DNA of 64,000 bases from Arenibacter echinorum (GTDB taxonomy: Bacteria > Bacteroidota > Bacteroidia > Flavobacteriales > Flavobacteriaceae). Below the pieces are notes generated by a model, which saw only the letters and a list, made by a program, of their open reading frames with translations, ran no database searches and was not told the origin of the DNA. A program made the translations under genes and the position numbers. Location of the stretch: contig NZ_QLLN01000006.1 in assembly GCF_003259375.1 (NCBI RefSeq), forward strand, positions 1 to 64,000, read 5' to 3'. Of the stretch, positions 41,198 to 52,054 are shown in pieces (position 1 is the stretch's first letter; each line of letters begins with the position of its first letter).

Positions 41198-42034
41198 TCA
41201 TTTTCTAAAGTCGTGTAAAGCCAAAACCGGTATAGTGCTGTAATAACCCAGGTTTTTTACCATAGGTCGGGATAATATCATTTTAAAAAAATGGTGCCTT
41301 CTGTTCATAAAGGCAATCATATTACTACCACTACTCTGTAAGAACACATTGATTGCAGATTGCACATCTTTGTTAATTATGGAATGGAAAGAACAGTCCA
41401 AGCCTTCAAAATAATCTTTTAAAAGGTTTTGATTATTAATCTGGTCTTCATCCAGTATTTCATCCTTGGGGAGCACAATTAACACTTTTATTGATGATTT
41501 TGAGATTTTTGCTATATCTACCATAGACTGAAATTCATGTCTTTTAAAGGTAGTCCTATAATCCGTTGGAAAAACAATTTCCTTTATTTTGGTATAGGTT
41601 GTTTTTGAAGGTATGGCAAGTACCGGACAGCTTCTTATTTCTTCCATGGCAAGAACCGTCTGGCTCCCGTAAATTTCCATTCTAGAATCCGCAGCTCCCT
41701 TGGTCCCCATAACAACAATATCTATATTGTGTTTATCCACCATATTTTTCATGGTATCAATTAAATTACCACGTTCTGATACCGTGTGGAATTCATGATG
41801 AACAGCCTTATCAGCAGTTACCCAATCACGAACAATTTGCAATCCATCAGTCGATTTCTTTTTGGATTGCTCCAATGTATTGGTAAACGTGAGCTCCAAA
41901 GTATAAGCTTCAACTTGATAAGTGTTTAGAATATAAAAAACACACTTTTCCTTCTTGAAAAGTGCAATGGCATAATCAATTGCATTTTGAGCATTTCTTG
42001 AAAAATCCGTAGGACAAAGTATTCTTCGTGTCAT
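41198..42034 (-). CDS. Universal stress protein (two UspA domains)
   Basis: The 278-residue protein has the same tandem UspA layout as the gene before it. Domain one starts MTRRILCPTDFSRNAQNAID and has the loop VMGTKGAADSRMEIYGSQTV with CPVLAIPSK. Domain two starts KEIVFPTDYRTTFKRHEFQS and lacks the nucleotide loop. The two proteins are distant paralogues. About 295 bases without a gene separate them. Confidence 0.87.
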   Translation of the reverse strand: MTRRILCPTDFSRNAQNAIDYAIALFKKEKCVFYILNTYQVEAYTLELTFTNTLEQSKKKSTDGLQIVRDWVTADKAVHHEFHTVSERGNLIDTMKNMVDKHNIDIVVMGTKGAADSRMEIYGSQTVLAMEEIRSCPVLAIPSKTTYTKIKEIVFPTDYRTTFKRHEFQSMVDIAKISKSSIKVLIVLPKDEILDEDQINNQNLLKDYFEGLDCSFHSIINKDVQSAINVFLQSSGSNMIAFMNRRHHFFKMILSRPMVKNLGYYSTIPVLALHDFRK

Positions 42035-42206
42035 AATTGAACCTGTTTGCCCAAATATATTTTTTTAAAAACTGGGATGCTATGATATTTATCAGTAGGG
42101 CAATACCTCTTTAAACAGGCCAGCTTAAGGACCGTCCTTTGGTTAAAATTGAAACCCTGGTAAGTTAAACTTTAAATACAACCAAGTACATCAACAAGAT
42201 GTAATC

Positions 42207-42878
42207 CTATAATATTTTATAAAGCGTAGTTACTATTACCCCTTTACCATCATTTAAAACATGGGATAATAATGGTTTTTTTTCCTTTACTTTTAAATTA
42301 AATGGTGGGGCCAATAAGTTTAGACCGCTTTGCTTTTTTAACCTAATTCCCTGTCCAGAAATAATATCCTTATTGGGTACAAAATCCCCTTCAGGTAAAT
42401 GTTCCGTTAAAACAACATATTTATAATTGTACAACTTACCCACTACACTTTGTACTTCCTCATTGGATAAATGTTGAAGCACTTGTCTCAATATAGCACA
42501 ATCCCCAGAAGGCAACTCATCAAGGGCGATATCCAAACAATGGAACTCCAAATTATCTGCCTTATATTTTTCCCTATTACGGGCTATAAGCCCTGTAACT
42601 ATATCTATGGCTATGTACTTCCTGGTATGCCCTACCAATTCCTTTCCAACATTAAAATCCCCACAACCTAAATCGCATACGGTTAAGGGTTCTTTAAACG
42701 AGCTCAAGAATAATGTTAGTACAGCTATATAAGGGTTTACTATTTCTGGGTGATGTGACCCTGCGCCGGAATAAAAATCGGATTCGTTTCCGCCCCACAG
42801 GTTCATTTCATAAACCTGTTCCATAGTCGCTTTGGTGGGCCAAGGCTTCTTTGTTCTTTTTATTCTATTTTCTTTCAT
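42207..42878 (-). CDS. Class I SAM-dependent methyltransferase
   Basis: The 223-residue protein has motif I in LTVCDLGCGDFNVGKELVG, IAIDIVTGLIARNREK as motif II, and CAILRQVLQHLSNEEVQSVV as motif IV region. The start ATG 42878 (MKENRIKRTKK...) is chosen over the TTG ten codons upstream, whose added residues look unnatural. The substrate is unknown; its lack of partner genes gives no clue. Confidence 0.82.
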   Translation of the reverse strand: MKENRIKRTKKPWPTKATMEQVYEMNLWGGNESDFYSGAGSHHPEIVNPYIAVLTLFLSSFKEPLTVCDLGCGDFNVGKELVGHTRKYIAIDIVTGLIARNREKYKADNLEFHCLDIALDELPSGDCAILRQVLQHLSNEEVQSVVGKLYNYKYVVLTEHLPEGDFVPNKDIISGQGIRLKKQSGLNLLAPPFNLKVKEKKPLLSHVLNDGKGVIVTTLYKIL

Positions 42879-43143
42879 TCTCCATAAACACTCTAGTTGG
42901 CACTGCAAACTACAAAATCAGCTTAATATCCATTCCAATGTATTTTTACTTTTCCATGCATTTTGCTAATCAAGTAATGGTAAAAGTTATTAATTGGTAT
43001 TTGCTATCTTAGATTCAAAATATTTGTCCGGTCACCATGTTGTAACCAGCGCTTTGAAGGTTTAAACAATCTAAGAGTAAACTTGGATGGTAAAAACCCT
43101 GAACAAATTGAATAAAATAAATGATTAATCTTTATACATACCA

Positions 43144-45045
43144 ATGAAAGCTGGATACCCAACTACAATTTTAAATTTAGCTACTCTAGTGAAAATAATA
43201 GCCATAAACTGTGTTATTTTCCTAATTATAATGTCTTGTCAAATTTCGAAAGCCCAAACAGGCAGTGAAAACGAACCTATACGCTACATTGGCGGCACAC
43301 ATATTGACCCCTTTACCCACGAAGCGGGCTTAAGATATGCCATTGGTGTCGAAAATATTCAAACCTTTCGAGCAAACCGTACACATCCAGAGTTAAGTGA
43401 TGGATATGGATGGACATATAGTCATGCGTCCAACCTAGCCTATTGGAATGGTCAATTCTACCAACAATATATTAGTGGTGAAGCCGATGAGCATAGATCA
43501 CCCGTGCAAACAATGTTGATTACTTCCAAGAATGGAAAAGACTGGAGTTTTCCCAAAGTGATTTTTCCTCCTTATAAAGCTCCGGAAGGAGTTAAAATCC
43601 CGGAGGGATCAACGGGTTATATGATGCATCAGCGAATGGGCTTTTATGTTGCACCCAATGGCCGATTACTGACCTTGGCTTTTTATGGTCACACGGAAGA
43701 TCCGTTCCGGGAAAATGGTATAGGGCGTGTAGTACGCGAAATTTACAAAGATGGGAGTATGGGTCCCATCTATTTTATAAGGTATGATAGCCAAACAAAT
43801 TGGAATGAATCCAACACCACATATCCATTCTTTAAAAAATCAACAAATAAAGGATTTTTAGAAGCTTGTGATTCTCTTTTGAAAGATAAATTAATGACCC
43901 TACAATGGTTTGAAGAGGATAATGGCGTTGATGGTTTTTACACCTTCAACAATTCTGAACAGGCTTTTAATTGGCATGTAAGGAAAGATGGAAAGATAGT
44001 GGGACTTTTTAAACACTCCTTTGCATCACTTTCCAACGATGGGGGTATTACCTTTTCAGACCCTGTAAAAGTAAATTCTTTAGTCATGTCCGGAGGTAAA
44101 ATGTGGGGGCAAAGAACAGAAGATGACAGATATGCAATTTCATATAACCCTGTAGATCAATCGGAGTATCGTTTTCCCATGGCAATTACAAGTAGTGATG
44201 ACGGTATTCTATATGATGATCTGCTGCTCGTCCAAGGAGAAGTTCCTGCCAGGCGATTCTATGGCATATGGAAAGATTTCGGCCCCTGTTATATGCGAGG
44301 CATTACGCCAGGTAATGGAAACCCTCCAGGTACGGACATGTGGATGACCTACAGCATGAATAAAGAGGATATGTGGGTATCCCGTATTCCCACACCTATT
44401 AAATACAAAGTGGACGAAGACATTACCAATGACTTTGAAAATATGGACATCACTGGACATGTTATAGATTGGAACATTTATTCGCCAACCTGGGCAAAAG
44501 CAAGTTTGATCAAAGAAAACAACGGCAATCAATGTTTGCAAATGAAGGATATGGACCCATATGATTATTGCAGGGCGATCCGTGTTTTTGAAGAAAGCAA
44601 AGTAGTTACAGCAAGTTTTAAGTTGAAAGTTAAAGCAATGGATACTACCCAGTTCGATATTGACATTACTGACCGTTATGGCAACAGACCTGTACAAATA
44701 TCATTTGACACGGATGGTTATATTAAGGCTGCAAATGGGGCTAAAATTATGTCTTTACAGAAGTTCGAGGTCAATAAATGGTATTCCTTTAAAATAAATT
44801 ATGATACCCGTGGCTTGGGTTTCTATTCCCTTGCTATCAATGATAAGACAGTAGCAGATAATTTAGCTGCAGTAGTGGCTGTAAAATCTGCTGAAAGAAT
44901 TTCATTTAGAACGGGGGCTTATCGCGATATACCTAGCAGGAAGACTCCCAACGAAGTGGAATTGCCACCCTTAAAGGGTGCCGATGAAAAACAAAAGCTT
45001 TCGAGTTATTTAATTGATGATGTATTTATTAAACAAATTTTTTAA
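43144..45045 (+). CDS. Sialidase-fold (six-bladed propeller) secreted protein
   Basis: The 633-residue protein has a signal region (hydrophobic at about 13-31, cleavage near SKAQ). Asp-box-like repeats MLITSKNGKDWSFP and SLSNDGGITFSDP (S-x-D-x-G-x-x-W/F) point to a sialidase-type beta-propeller. About residues 430-620 form a beta-sandwich that may bind carbohydrate. It could be an exo-glycosidase or a rhamnosidase/sialidase-like enzyme; the catalytic residues cannot be assigned. The DUF1593 gene follows after about 110 bases. Confidence 0.65.
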   Translation: MKAGYPTTILNLATLVKIIAINCVIFLIIMSCQISKAQTGSENEPIRYIGGTHIDPFTHEAGLRYAIGVENIQTFRANRTHPELSDGYGWTYSHASNLAYWNGQFYQQYISGEADEHRSPVQTMLITSKNGKDWSFPKVIFPPYKAPEGVKIPEGSTGYMMHQRMGFYVAPNGRLLTLAFYGHTEDPFRENGIGRVVREIYKDGSMGPIYFIRYDSQTNWNESNTTYPFFKKSTNKGFLEACDSLLKDKLMTLQWFEEDNGVDGFYTFNNSEQAFNWHVRKDGKIVGLFKHSFASLSNDGGITFSDPVKVNSLVMSGGKMWGQRTEDDRYAISYNPVDQSEYRFPMAITSSDDGILYDDLLLVQGEVPARRFYGIWKDFGPCYMRGITPGNGNPPGTDMWMTYSMNKEDMWVSRIPTPIKYKVDEDITNDFENMDITGHVIDWNIYSPTWAKASLIKENNGNQCLQMKDMDPYDYCRAIRVFEESKVVTASFKLKVKAMDTTQFDIDITDRYGNRPVQISFDTDGYIKAANGAKIMSLQKFEVNKWYSFKINYDTRGLGFYSLAINDKTVADNLAAVVAVKSAERISFRTGAYRDIPSRKTPNEVELPPLKGADEKQKLSSYLIDDVFIKQIF

Positions 45046-45158
45046 CGTACTATTTTCAATTAAACATCTGTCTTTAAGACCGCAAGATTGATACTTAAAT
45101 ACCGCTACTTCTATTAAATGGAACCCTTATTTGGAAGACACAATAGCATCAAAAACAA

Positions 45159-46247
45159 TTGAAAATGAAAAGAATAAACAAGAGTGGGAGATATTATAGG
45201 GTATATATCCTGATTATGTTGACAACCATCTTGTTTGCGAATGCACAAGAGTCAACATCAAACAAAACCTTTGATGTTATTATTGATACAGATCTGGGAG
45301 GTGATCCCGATGATATACAATCATTGTTCAGAACTGTGCATTATTCTGATATAATCAAGATAAAAGGTATTGTAGCAACGCCCAATTCAGATATTGATCA
45401 CCACCCTTGGGATACCATAGAACATACAGGACTAATTGAAAATTGGATCAAGAGGATAGATGTTGAACATTTGCGTAAAAACGGTTACCGACAATTAATG
45501 CGGGAGGAAGATTTGCTCTCCATCATAAAATCGGGAGCAAAAAAACCAGGAGGCCCTTCGGACAACCAGAGTACAGAAGGTTCTGAATGGATAATTAAAA
45601 CAGCCCAAAATTATACGAAGGAAAGTCCAATATGGATATTGGTGTGGGGAAGTTTAACAACAACTGCCCAGGCACTTCACGATGCTCCTGACATTGCCGA
45701 TAAAATAAGGATCTACTATATCAGTTCTTCCAACACCCTACATGACCCCGTAAGCAGGAATTTTGTATATACCTTCATGGAAAATGAATACCCTGAATTA
45801 TGGTGGATTGAAAACGGAATCCTTCCAAGGGGCAAACATGAAACTTTTCGTGGTGTTTATCAATCCGGAATTCAAGATGGAGAATGGTCCTATACCAGTT
45901 TCACCGATTTCAATATTCGTAACCACGGCTCTACCCACGATGGCTTGTTTCAAGAAAAATGCGGTGATGTCTTTCCATTGGCCAATTATCCCAAAAACAG
46001 TTTAAAGGAAGGAGATAGCCCTTCACTGTTGTATTTAATGTCTCCTATAATTGGTGGTGTGGGAAACGTTGATGACCCCACCCAAGAAAGTTGGGGCGGA
46101 CAGTTTAGGCATTCAGACAAAAATACTCATCCCAATTACTATATTGATCTTGACAAATCTCCTGCTGAATGCCAAATGACTATAGGAAAATGGCGATATA
46201 ATGTAATGAATGATTGGAAGAATCGGTGGGACAGATATGATAGGTAG
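45159..46247 (+). CDS. DUF1593 protein (nucleoside-hydrolase-like fold), secreted
   Basis: The 362-residue protein has a signal peptide (ILIMLTTILFANAQ) and the calcium-site motif IIDTDLGGDPDDIQS with D43, D45, D51 and D52 typical of nucleoside hydrolases and of DUF1593. Further blocks are IWILVWGSLTTTAQALHDAP and NHGSTHDGLFQEKCGDV. DUF1593 proteins are found with polysaccharide-utilisation genes and probably cleave an N- or O-glycosidic bond. No SusC/SusD pair lies near. Confidence 0.82.
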   Translation: MKMKRINKSGRYYRVYILIMLTTILFANAQESTSNKTFDVIIDTDLGGDPDDIQSLFRTVHYSDIIKIKGIVATPNSDIDHHPWDTIEHTGLIENWIKRIDVEHLRKNGYRQLMREEDLLSIIKSGAKKPGGPSDNQSTEGSEWIIKTAQNYTKESPIWILVWGSLTTTAQALHDAPDIADKIRIYYISSSNTLHDPVSRNFVYTFMENEYPELWWIENGILPRGKHETFRGVYQSGIQDGEWSYTSFTDFNIRNHGSTHDGLFQEKCGDVFPLANYPKNSLKEGDSPSLLYLMSPIIGGVGNVDDPTQESWGGQFRHSDKNTHPNYYIDLDKSPAECQMTIGKWRYNVMNDWKNRWDRYDR

Positions 46248-46456
46248 TCATTGTAACAAAAAACTTCCAAACTATAATACGGACTACTTAAAAGGCACTG
46301 GTAAAACCACCTGTACATTTAGATGAAATCTCCACAATAAAGTTTCTTTCCAAAAGGCTATTTACCCTTAAAATATTATATCAAAATATACTTCCGAATT
46401 GCTATCTTAGTTTAAGATATGCATTCGATAATTAGATACGATTGCGACCAGCCATT

Positions 46457-47029
46457 ATGAAAAAAACCATAATAATTATAGCAATACTGGCTTTTTCCCA
46501 GGTCAAGTCCCAATTAATAAAAGATGAGTCCATTGCCTTTTCTGTAGGTTACGGGTTAAGTGCACCCTATGATGATGTTAATGTAGCCGCCACTGGATTT
46601 TACCTACAGGGCGAATATGTATTTACCCTTGCCAAGTGGATGGACATGAGGCCATATGCTGGACTAATTTTGACAAAATCCAATGGTGAGGACTTAAATG
46701 AGAATCCAACTCCTTATAAAGCAACTTCCAAAGCATTTTTAATCGGAGGAAAAACAAGAATAACGGCTCCTATTCCATGGGTTGCCCCCTATATAGAAGC
46801 TGGGGTTGGCACATCTATAGGGTCATTTAAAACCTTAACACCATATACAGATTTTGATAAAAGTGGATTAATTGTTCACGTCCCCTGCTCTATTGGATTG
46901 GAATTGGGACCCAACCAGAATTTTGATATTGCCTTCACCTATTATTTTCATCCAAGTATGAAACAGTTCTCAGGAGCAGCTGCTTTTGGAATTTCGTTTC
47001 CAATAAATACTATTAAAAGAATATCGTAG
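46457..47029 (+). CDS. Outer-membrane beta-barrel-like protein
   Basis: The 190-residue product starts at ATG 46457 (the in-frame start at 46442 adds five residues ahead of the lysines). It has a signal peptide (IIIIAILAFSQVKSQ) and many alternating strands (FSVGYGLSAPY, GFYLQGEYVFTL, AFGISFPINTI). The pattern fits a small outer-membrane barrel, comparable in type to the protein at 8327. The specific family is not recognised. Confidence 0.7.
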   Translation: MKKTIIIIAILAFSQVKSQLIKDESIAFSVGYGLSAPYDDVNVAATGFYLQGEYVFTLAKWMDMRPYAGLILTKSNGEDLNENPTPYKATSKAFLIGGKTRITAPIPWVAPYIEAGVGTSIGSFKTLTPYTDFDKSGLIVHVPCSIGLELGPNQNFDIAFTYYFHPSMKQFSGAAAFGISFPINTIKRIS

Positions 47030-47083
47030 TATATTAACTCTACTAACCTACCCTGTTATAGCTGGAGTTAAATTGAATGAGAT

Positions 47084-47461
47084 TTATCCTCCCAATTCGG
47101 CCATTTTTTTTCCAACATGGGTAATTACCTCGTTGAATTCTTTTGTTGGATTAAAATCAATCATTTTAACATCTTTCTGAATTATAGCCGTATGTCCTGA
47201 TGGCATATAAAAAACATCTCCCTTCTCGAGTAATTCTTCTTTTCCATCATCATAGATAACTAACAAAGCACCTTCCAATATATATCCCCAATGAGGACAA
47301 TGACAACTGTCATTATTCAAACCTTGTAAGAGTGGTGTGAAATCGGTGCCCTTTGGTAATTCATTGAAACAAACGGTCATTCCTCCAAAATCAGGTTGAG
47401 CCCGCATTGTAGTACCTGGTGCTTGCATGGTGATCGGAATGCTTTCCTTTTTAATTTTCAT
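47084..47461 (-). CDS. Cupin-domain protein
   Basis: The 125-residue protein is a single cupin. The two cupin motifs read HCPHWGYILEGALLVIYDDG and GDVFYMPSGHTAI, with H/E/H metal ligands partly replaced (the first motif has HWGY in place of HxH). It may bind a small ligand rather than act as an enzyme. It is convergent with the barrel gene at 46457. Confidence 0.8.
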   Translation of the reverse strand: MKIKKESIPITMQAPGTTMRAQPDFGGMTVCFNELPKGTDFTPLLQGLNNDSCHCPHWGYILEGALLVIYDDGKEELLEKGDVFYMPSGHTAIIQKDVKMIDFNPTKEFNEVITHVGKKMAELGG

Positions 47462-47751
47462 GATCGTATATGTTTAGTGTACAATAAGTTACGGAAAAAT
47501 ATTTTAAAAGGTGCGGTGATTAAATCTAACCCAAAGAAATTAAGGGTCATCTTAATAACTTCTGCTATGCAAAAAGTGTAAGTCTAATGCTCAAGAAGAA
47601 TTATTAGCTTAAATGTCTTTCTCATAGATATACAGTAGTTCACTTAAAAAATAATACTTTTAAGCCAGTTTTTACAATAGGCTGCACGCCCTTTATAAAT
47701 GATTATTGAGCCAAATGGCAATCCTTTTATTCAGATTCAACTTGTAACCCA

Positions 47752-48462
47752 ATGAAATTAAAACTCCTTTTTATTGCCGTTTTCACTTTAAGTCAATCTT
47801 TTTATGCCCAAATTACTAAGGGTCTAATTGTACCCAAAGAAGCTAACGTCTCTAATTTTTGTTGTGCTTATGTTCCGGAGTCTGGCATCCAGATTTATAA
47901 CAAACCCAATGGTGAAGTTCAAGGAAGAATTGTTCAAGACTCCGGAAAAGATCGTCAAAATAAATCAAGGGGAATATTCATTAAAGTGCAAGGGGAATTA
48001 GAACCAATAGAACATCCTAACATAAAAATAATAGGCGATGATATTACAGCTCTGCTGTACATTGATGAACATTCAAATTTTGTTAAATTACAAAATGGCT
48101 ATTGGATTAAATTAGGAGAATTGGAGGATAAGGGATTGCAAATTGTTAATTGGATGCAATATCTAATTGAGAAAAGTCCGGAAGTAATTGGGTACTATGC
48201 AAAAGAACCTGGTCTCCATTTAAGGGAAAATCCTTCAGAAAATTCAGAACTAATTTTAGATTTGAAAGGAGATTTATTGGAAATAAAACTTACCCAAGAA
48301 GTCAAAGGATTATGGTGCAAAGTTATTGTAACCAAATATAGTGATCACCCATGTTCCAGTAAAGGTAATTTTGAGGAAATAAAACTCAAGACCTTCACCG
48401 GTTGGATTCAACTATTAACGGACGATTTAACTCCGAATGTAACGTATTACAAAACTTGCTAA
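47752..48462 (+). CDS. Secreted protein with possible SH3-like domain
   Basis: The 236-residue protein has a signal peptide (LLFIAVFTLSQSFYAQ). Its second half includes EPGLHLRENPSENSELILDL, the usual start of bacterial SH3-like repeats, followed by a WIQLLTDD end. The first half repeats a similar theme (IQIYNKPNGEVQGRIV). It may bind the cell wall or another protein. Function unknown. It is convergent with the phosphoesterase gene downstream. Confidence 0.6.
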   Translation: MKLKLLFIAVFTLSQSFYAQITKGLIVPKEANVSNFCCAYVPESGIQIYNKPNGEVQGRIVQDSGKDRQNKSRGIFIKVQGELEPIEHPNIKIIGDDITALLYIDEHSNFVKLQNGYWIKLGELEDKGLQIVNWMQYLIEKSPEVIGYYAKEPGLHLRENPSENSELILDLKGDLLEIKLTQEVKGLWCKVIVTKYSDHPCSSKGNFEEIKLKTFTGWIQLLTDDLTPNVTYYKTC

Positions 48463-48488
48463 GGGAACGAAAGTAAATCTCTAATTTT

Positions 48489-51101
48489 CTATTTATCCTT
48501 ATTATTGACCAAAATTGGATACTCTACGTCATAGCCTTTTATGGAATGCCAAATTATCCTATTAAAAATGCTTTCATCCGCCTCATCAATATCATCAAGT
48601 GGCATTTCCATTGATTTTTGTGCATAATACAATTGTTTCTCATTAGAAATCGAAGACAACTCTGGGTTCATCTCATCCAATTTAATATTATTAGGTATCA
48701 CTTTATAGGGAGAAAAATCTGGCTCACTGGTAAAACAATCAACCAATGGCTCCGCTAATAGATCAAATTGTGTCATAGGCGATAATCCCAAAATCAATTC
48801 CATGGTGCGGAGAAAGCTATTTTGATTATAGTGAGTGCTTATTACCTCTCCCCTTTTGGTGTACGGACTTATACACAAGGCACCTGTTCTGCGGCCATCT
48901 ACATGATCTAAACCTGCCTGAGTATCGTCCTGAATAACAAAAATGGCCGTTTCTGCCCAGAATTTACTATGACTTACCGCTTCTACTATTTGCCCTAACG
49001 CCAAATCATTATCTGCAACAGTTGCTCTAGGTGTAGGATATCCAGCTCTGGTACCCACTGTATGATCATTAGGTAGAAGCATTACTGTAAAATTCGGAAA
49101 GTTATCATTCTTTTCAAATTCCTTTAATTCTTTTATAAACTCCCCTGCGCGGTAAACATCCTGTACTTTTCCCGGAAATCCAACATAGGTTGGGCAAAGA
49201 TAAGGCTCCAGAGACTTGACCTCTGTAGTTGCCCTGATCTTTATTTCATTGGTACCTGCTTTAAATTGATTATATAGCTCGGTCCAAGTGGCTTCTTTTG
49301 GTTCAATATCCGCTATTACAAATTCGCCATAGTTGCGAAAAGAAAGTCCTGCATCCAAAACCTTATCCCATATAAAACCCCCTGAAGAATATGCCAAGAC
49401 ATCATCTCCATCATAGGGGTAACTTCTAACAAAACCTCCGAAACTTTTTTCGAGATAATCGGTAACAAATCCTTCCATAGCCCACATATGTCCATCGGCA
49501 CTAAGCACTCCATTGCAATAAGTGTTATCCAACAAAACATATTTCTCTGCAAGGGCATGTTGGTTGGGGGTTACTTCCCTCCCAAACTGACATAAACTGG
49601 CATCTCCATTGCCTTGAGGAAGATCCCCATATACCTGGTCATATGTCCGGTTTTCTTTAATAATATAAAGCACATGTTTAAATACAGACTTTTCACCCGG
49701 ACGGGTGGGCAAAGGCACCACTTTTTCTTCAGTAGCTTCAATATTCAATTCGTTAATTATTTTTGGAAGTCTCATATTAGAGGCCGCTTGCAATGAATAG
49801 CTATTTAACTCCTCCTCTCCAGGAACTGGTATGAAGGAGACAGACCCCATATGATCATGTGAGTTATAACCTCCCTTAGGAATTTTAGAACGTTCTTCCC
49901 ATCTACCTCCAGTGCCTTTTACATTAGCCACGATTAACCCTGACCCGGCTTTATTCATAACAACGGCCCCTGGATACCATCCTGTAGGGATTAATCCAGT
50001 TACTTTATCTGTTTCAAGATCTATTACGGCAAGTAAATTATTAGCACCATTGGCTACATATAATAATTTCCCAGATGGTTCCAATACAAGAGCATTGGGA
50101 GCACTCCCAAAAGGTAGTTCTGCACTGGGTTTTGTTTCAATAGATTTTAATACTACATCCTGTTTGGTATCAATAACAGATATGATATCACTGTTGGCAT
50201 TGGCAACATACAACCTTGACGCGTCATTTGACAATACCATATTACATGGAAGCAAACCAACTTCGATTTCCTTCAACACGGTTCTACTTTTTAAATCAAC
50301 TACCGAAATGGTTCCTGAAGAACCAATACCCGTTTTGGGATCAATAACAGCATCTGACCCAGAGGTTAACCCTGTTATATCTTCCGAGTTTGGAGTGCGC
50401 CCTCCCCAATTGGTTACATAAGCCTTAGAATCTTTTATAATTACAGTAAAAGGAGCTATTCCCACGGGAATCTGCGTTTCCAACTCCATTGTTTTTGTGT
50501 TTACAACACCAAGACTATTATTACGACTAAGGGTTACATAAATCAATTCTTGTGCTTCATCAATAACAAAACCACCAGGATAAGACCTGTTGTTATCTTC
50601 CTTTTCAGGACCTTTTAATGTAATTTCTTTATGCCAATTAAAACCATTCACACCCAATATGGCCGACCTTAAAATACCTTCGGTGTCGGTAGTCCAAACA
50701 ATAGAATCATTTGACGCCCATTCAATACCTTCAAATGTATTACCGCCTTTGGGCAATTCCAATGTTTGTATAATCGATTGACTGTTTACATCCAAGAATG
50801 TCAAATCACTCTTATTCTTTATAGCTACAATAGTTTCTGCATTATTTAAAGCAAGATCCGTAGGCCTTCCAGGAAAAACTACCGTATTACCAGCTGGATT
50901 TATTATTTGTGAAGTAGCAACTACATGGCTACCATCCTCCTGAGGTCCTACCATTGCTCTACGATTAAATAAATCCGGAGCAACAGTAAACTGCTTTTTG
51001 GAATTTTCTTTAATTTTTACTGAATTACAACTGAATAGAAAACTTAAACCAACTAGGGAAATAAGGACAATTGATTTTATTGATTTTTTGAAGTGGTTCA
51101 T
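48489..51101 (-). CDS. YncE-type beta-propeller fused to a phosphoesterase domain, lipoprotein
   Basis: The 870-residue protein has a lipoprotein signal (FLFSC, C25). Residues about 45-420 form YVTN-type propeller repeats (LYVANANSDIISVIDTKQDV, LLYVANGANNLLAVIDLETD). From about 480 a phosphoesterase domain of the alkaline-phosphatase superfamily follows: YIIKENRTYDQVYGDLPQGN, DNTYCNGVLSADGHMWAM, and FVIQDDTQAGLDHVDGRRTG. Such fusions occur in Bacteroidota and are annotated as bifunctional YncE/alkaline phosphatase. It probably stands on the periplasmic or outer-membrane surface and may release phosphate. The substrate is unknown. Confidence 0.88.
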   Translation of the reverse strand: MNHFKKSIKSIVLISLVGLSFLFSCNSVKIKENSKKQFTVAPDLFNRRAMVGPQEDGSHVVATSQIINPAGNTVVFPGRPTDLALNNAETIVAIKNKSDLTFLDVNSQSIIQTLELPKGGNTFEGIEWASNDSIVWTTDTEGILRSAILGVNGFNWHKEITLKGPEKEDNNRSYPGGFVIDEAQELIYVTLSRNNSLGVVNTKTMELETQIPVGIAPFTVIIKDSKAYVTNWGGRTPNSEDITGLTSGSDAVIDPKTGIGSSGTISVVDLKSRTVLKEIEVGLLPCNMVLSNDASRLYVANANSDIISVIDTKQDVVLKSIETKPSAELPFGSAPNALVLEPSGKLLYVANGANNLLAVIDLETDKVTGLIPTGWYPGAVVMNKAGSGLIVANVKGTGGRWEERSKIPKGGYNSHDHMGSVSFIPVPGEEELNSYSLQAASNMRLPKIINELNIEATEEKVVPLPTRPGEKSVFKHVLYIIKENRTYDQVYGDLPQGNGDASLCQFGREVTPNQHALAEKYVLLDNTYCNGVLSADGHMWAMEGFVTDYLEKSFGGFVRSYPYDGDDVLAYSSGGFIWDKVLDAGLSFRNYGEFVIADIEPKEATWTELYNQFKAGTNEIKIRATTEVKSLEPYLCPTYVGFPGKVQDVYRAGEFIKELKEFEKNDNFPNFTVMLLPNDHTVGTRAGYPTPRATVADNDLALGQIVEAVSHSKFWAETAIFVIQDDTQAGLDHVDGRRTGALCISPYTKRGEVISTHYNQNSFLRTMELILGLSPMTQFDLLAEPLVDCFTSEPDFSPYKVIPNNIKLDEMNPELSSISNEKQLYYAQKSMEMPLDDIDEADESIFNRIIWHSIKGYDVEYPILVNNKDK

Positions 51102-51529
51102 ACTGATTAACTAATTTATCAAAGTGTTTTGATATTCACCAAATATGTCATGCGATAGACAAACCATTAAATATAAGGAAATATCTTCTGAGAAATTTAA
51201 TTCACTGTAGATCCTTTTCATTTCTCTTTTTGTTTGCACCTAATTATTTACTGAATTTAAATTGCAAGAAAAGACAATAAATAAATTTGGACTTTGGTGA
51301 CCTGATCCACATAATCAATGACTGTTTAAAAAATTTACATTTGTCTTCCATCTTTTTTCAATTGTTTTTTTAAGAATAGGTTTCAACCCTAGCCTTGTAT
51401 TTATGAAGCCTTTCTTGGGCTTTACACCAATAGTATCCAAACTACAGAAATAATTTGGATTTACTATACTAAGGCTATAAAAGACATATTTACCATGATC
51501 CTTTATCTTTGGGTTACACTTGCTGACAA
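51102..51529. other. 428-bp gap between divergent genes
   Basis: It must contain the promoter of the propeller-phosphoesterase gene (minus strand) at its left side. No repeat, hairpin or gene could be identified. Confidence 0.3.
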
Positions 51530-52054
51530 ATGAAATACCTACTTACAGGACAGTAAACCGAAAGATTAAAATTTAGACTACTTAAAGTAGAGGATTTCGA
51601 TTCTTGGGTGAATTTATTTAAGGCAGATAAAGTGGCGGAATATTTAGACCTTGATCCAAAACTAACGGAACCGGAATTATGCAAAATTTGGTTTGATAAA
51701 GCTTTTCATAGATACCAAAATGATCTGGGCGGAATGAACGTGCTGATCGAAAAAAGAACAAACCGACTTGTTGGTCAATGTGGGCTCCTAGTCCAAACCA
51801 TTGAAAATAGGGAGAGATTGGAAATAGGTTACTCTATACTGCCAGAGTTTTGGAAAAAAGGTTTTGCTATCGAAGCTGCTACAAAATGTAAAAATTATGC
51901 TTTTGAAAACAACTTTGCTGATTCATTGATCTCTATGATTCATGAAGATAACCTAAGCTCTGAAAAGGTCGCTTTGAGAAATGGAATGACATTCGAAAAA
52001 ATGATAAAATCCTTCAATATATTTCGTATAGACAAGGAGAATTGGAACCGTTAA
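51530..52054 (+). pseudogene. GNAT acetyltransferase broken by an early in-frame TAA
   Basis: ATG 51530 reads MKYLLTGQ then TAA (51554-51556), and continues in the same frame TERLKFRLLKVEDFDSWVNL to 52054. The order 'GQxTERLxFRxL' is the standard first strand of RimJ-type GNATs and expects a glutamate at the stop position, so GAA to TAA is likely. The later part is intact, with FWKKGFAIEAATKCKNYAF as the acetyl-CoA loop region. A shorter product from GTG 51608 would lack the first strand and is unlikely to fold. Confidence 0.75.
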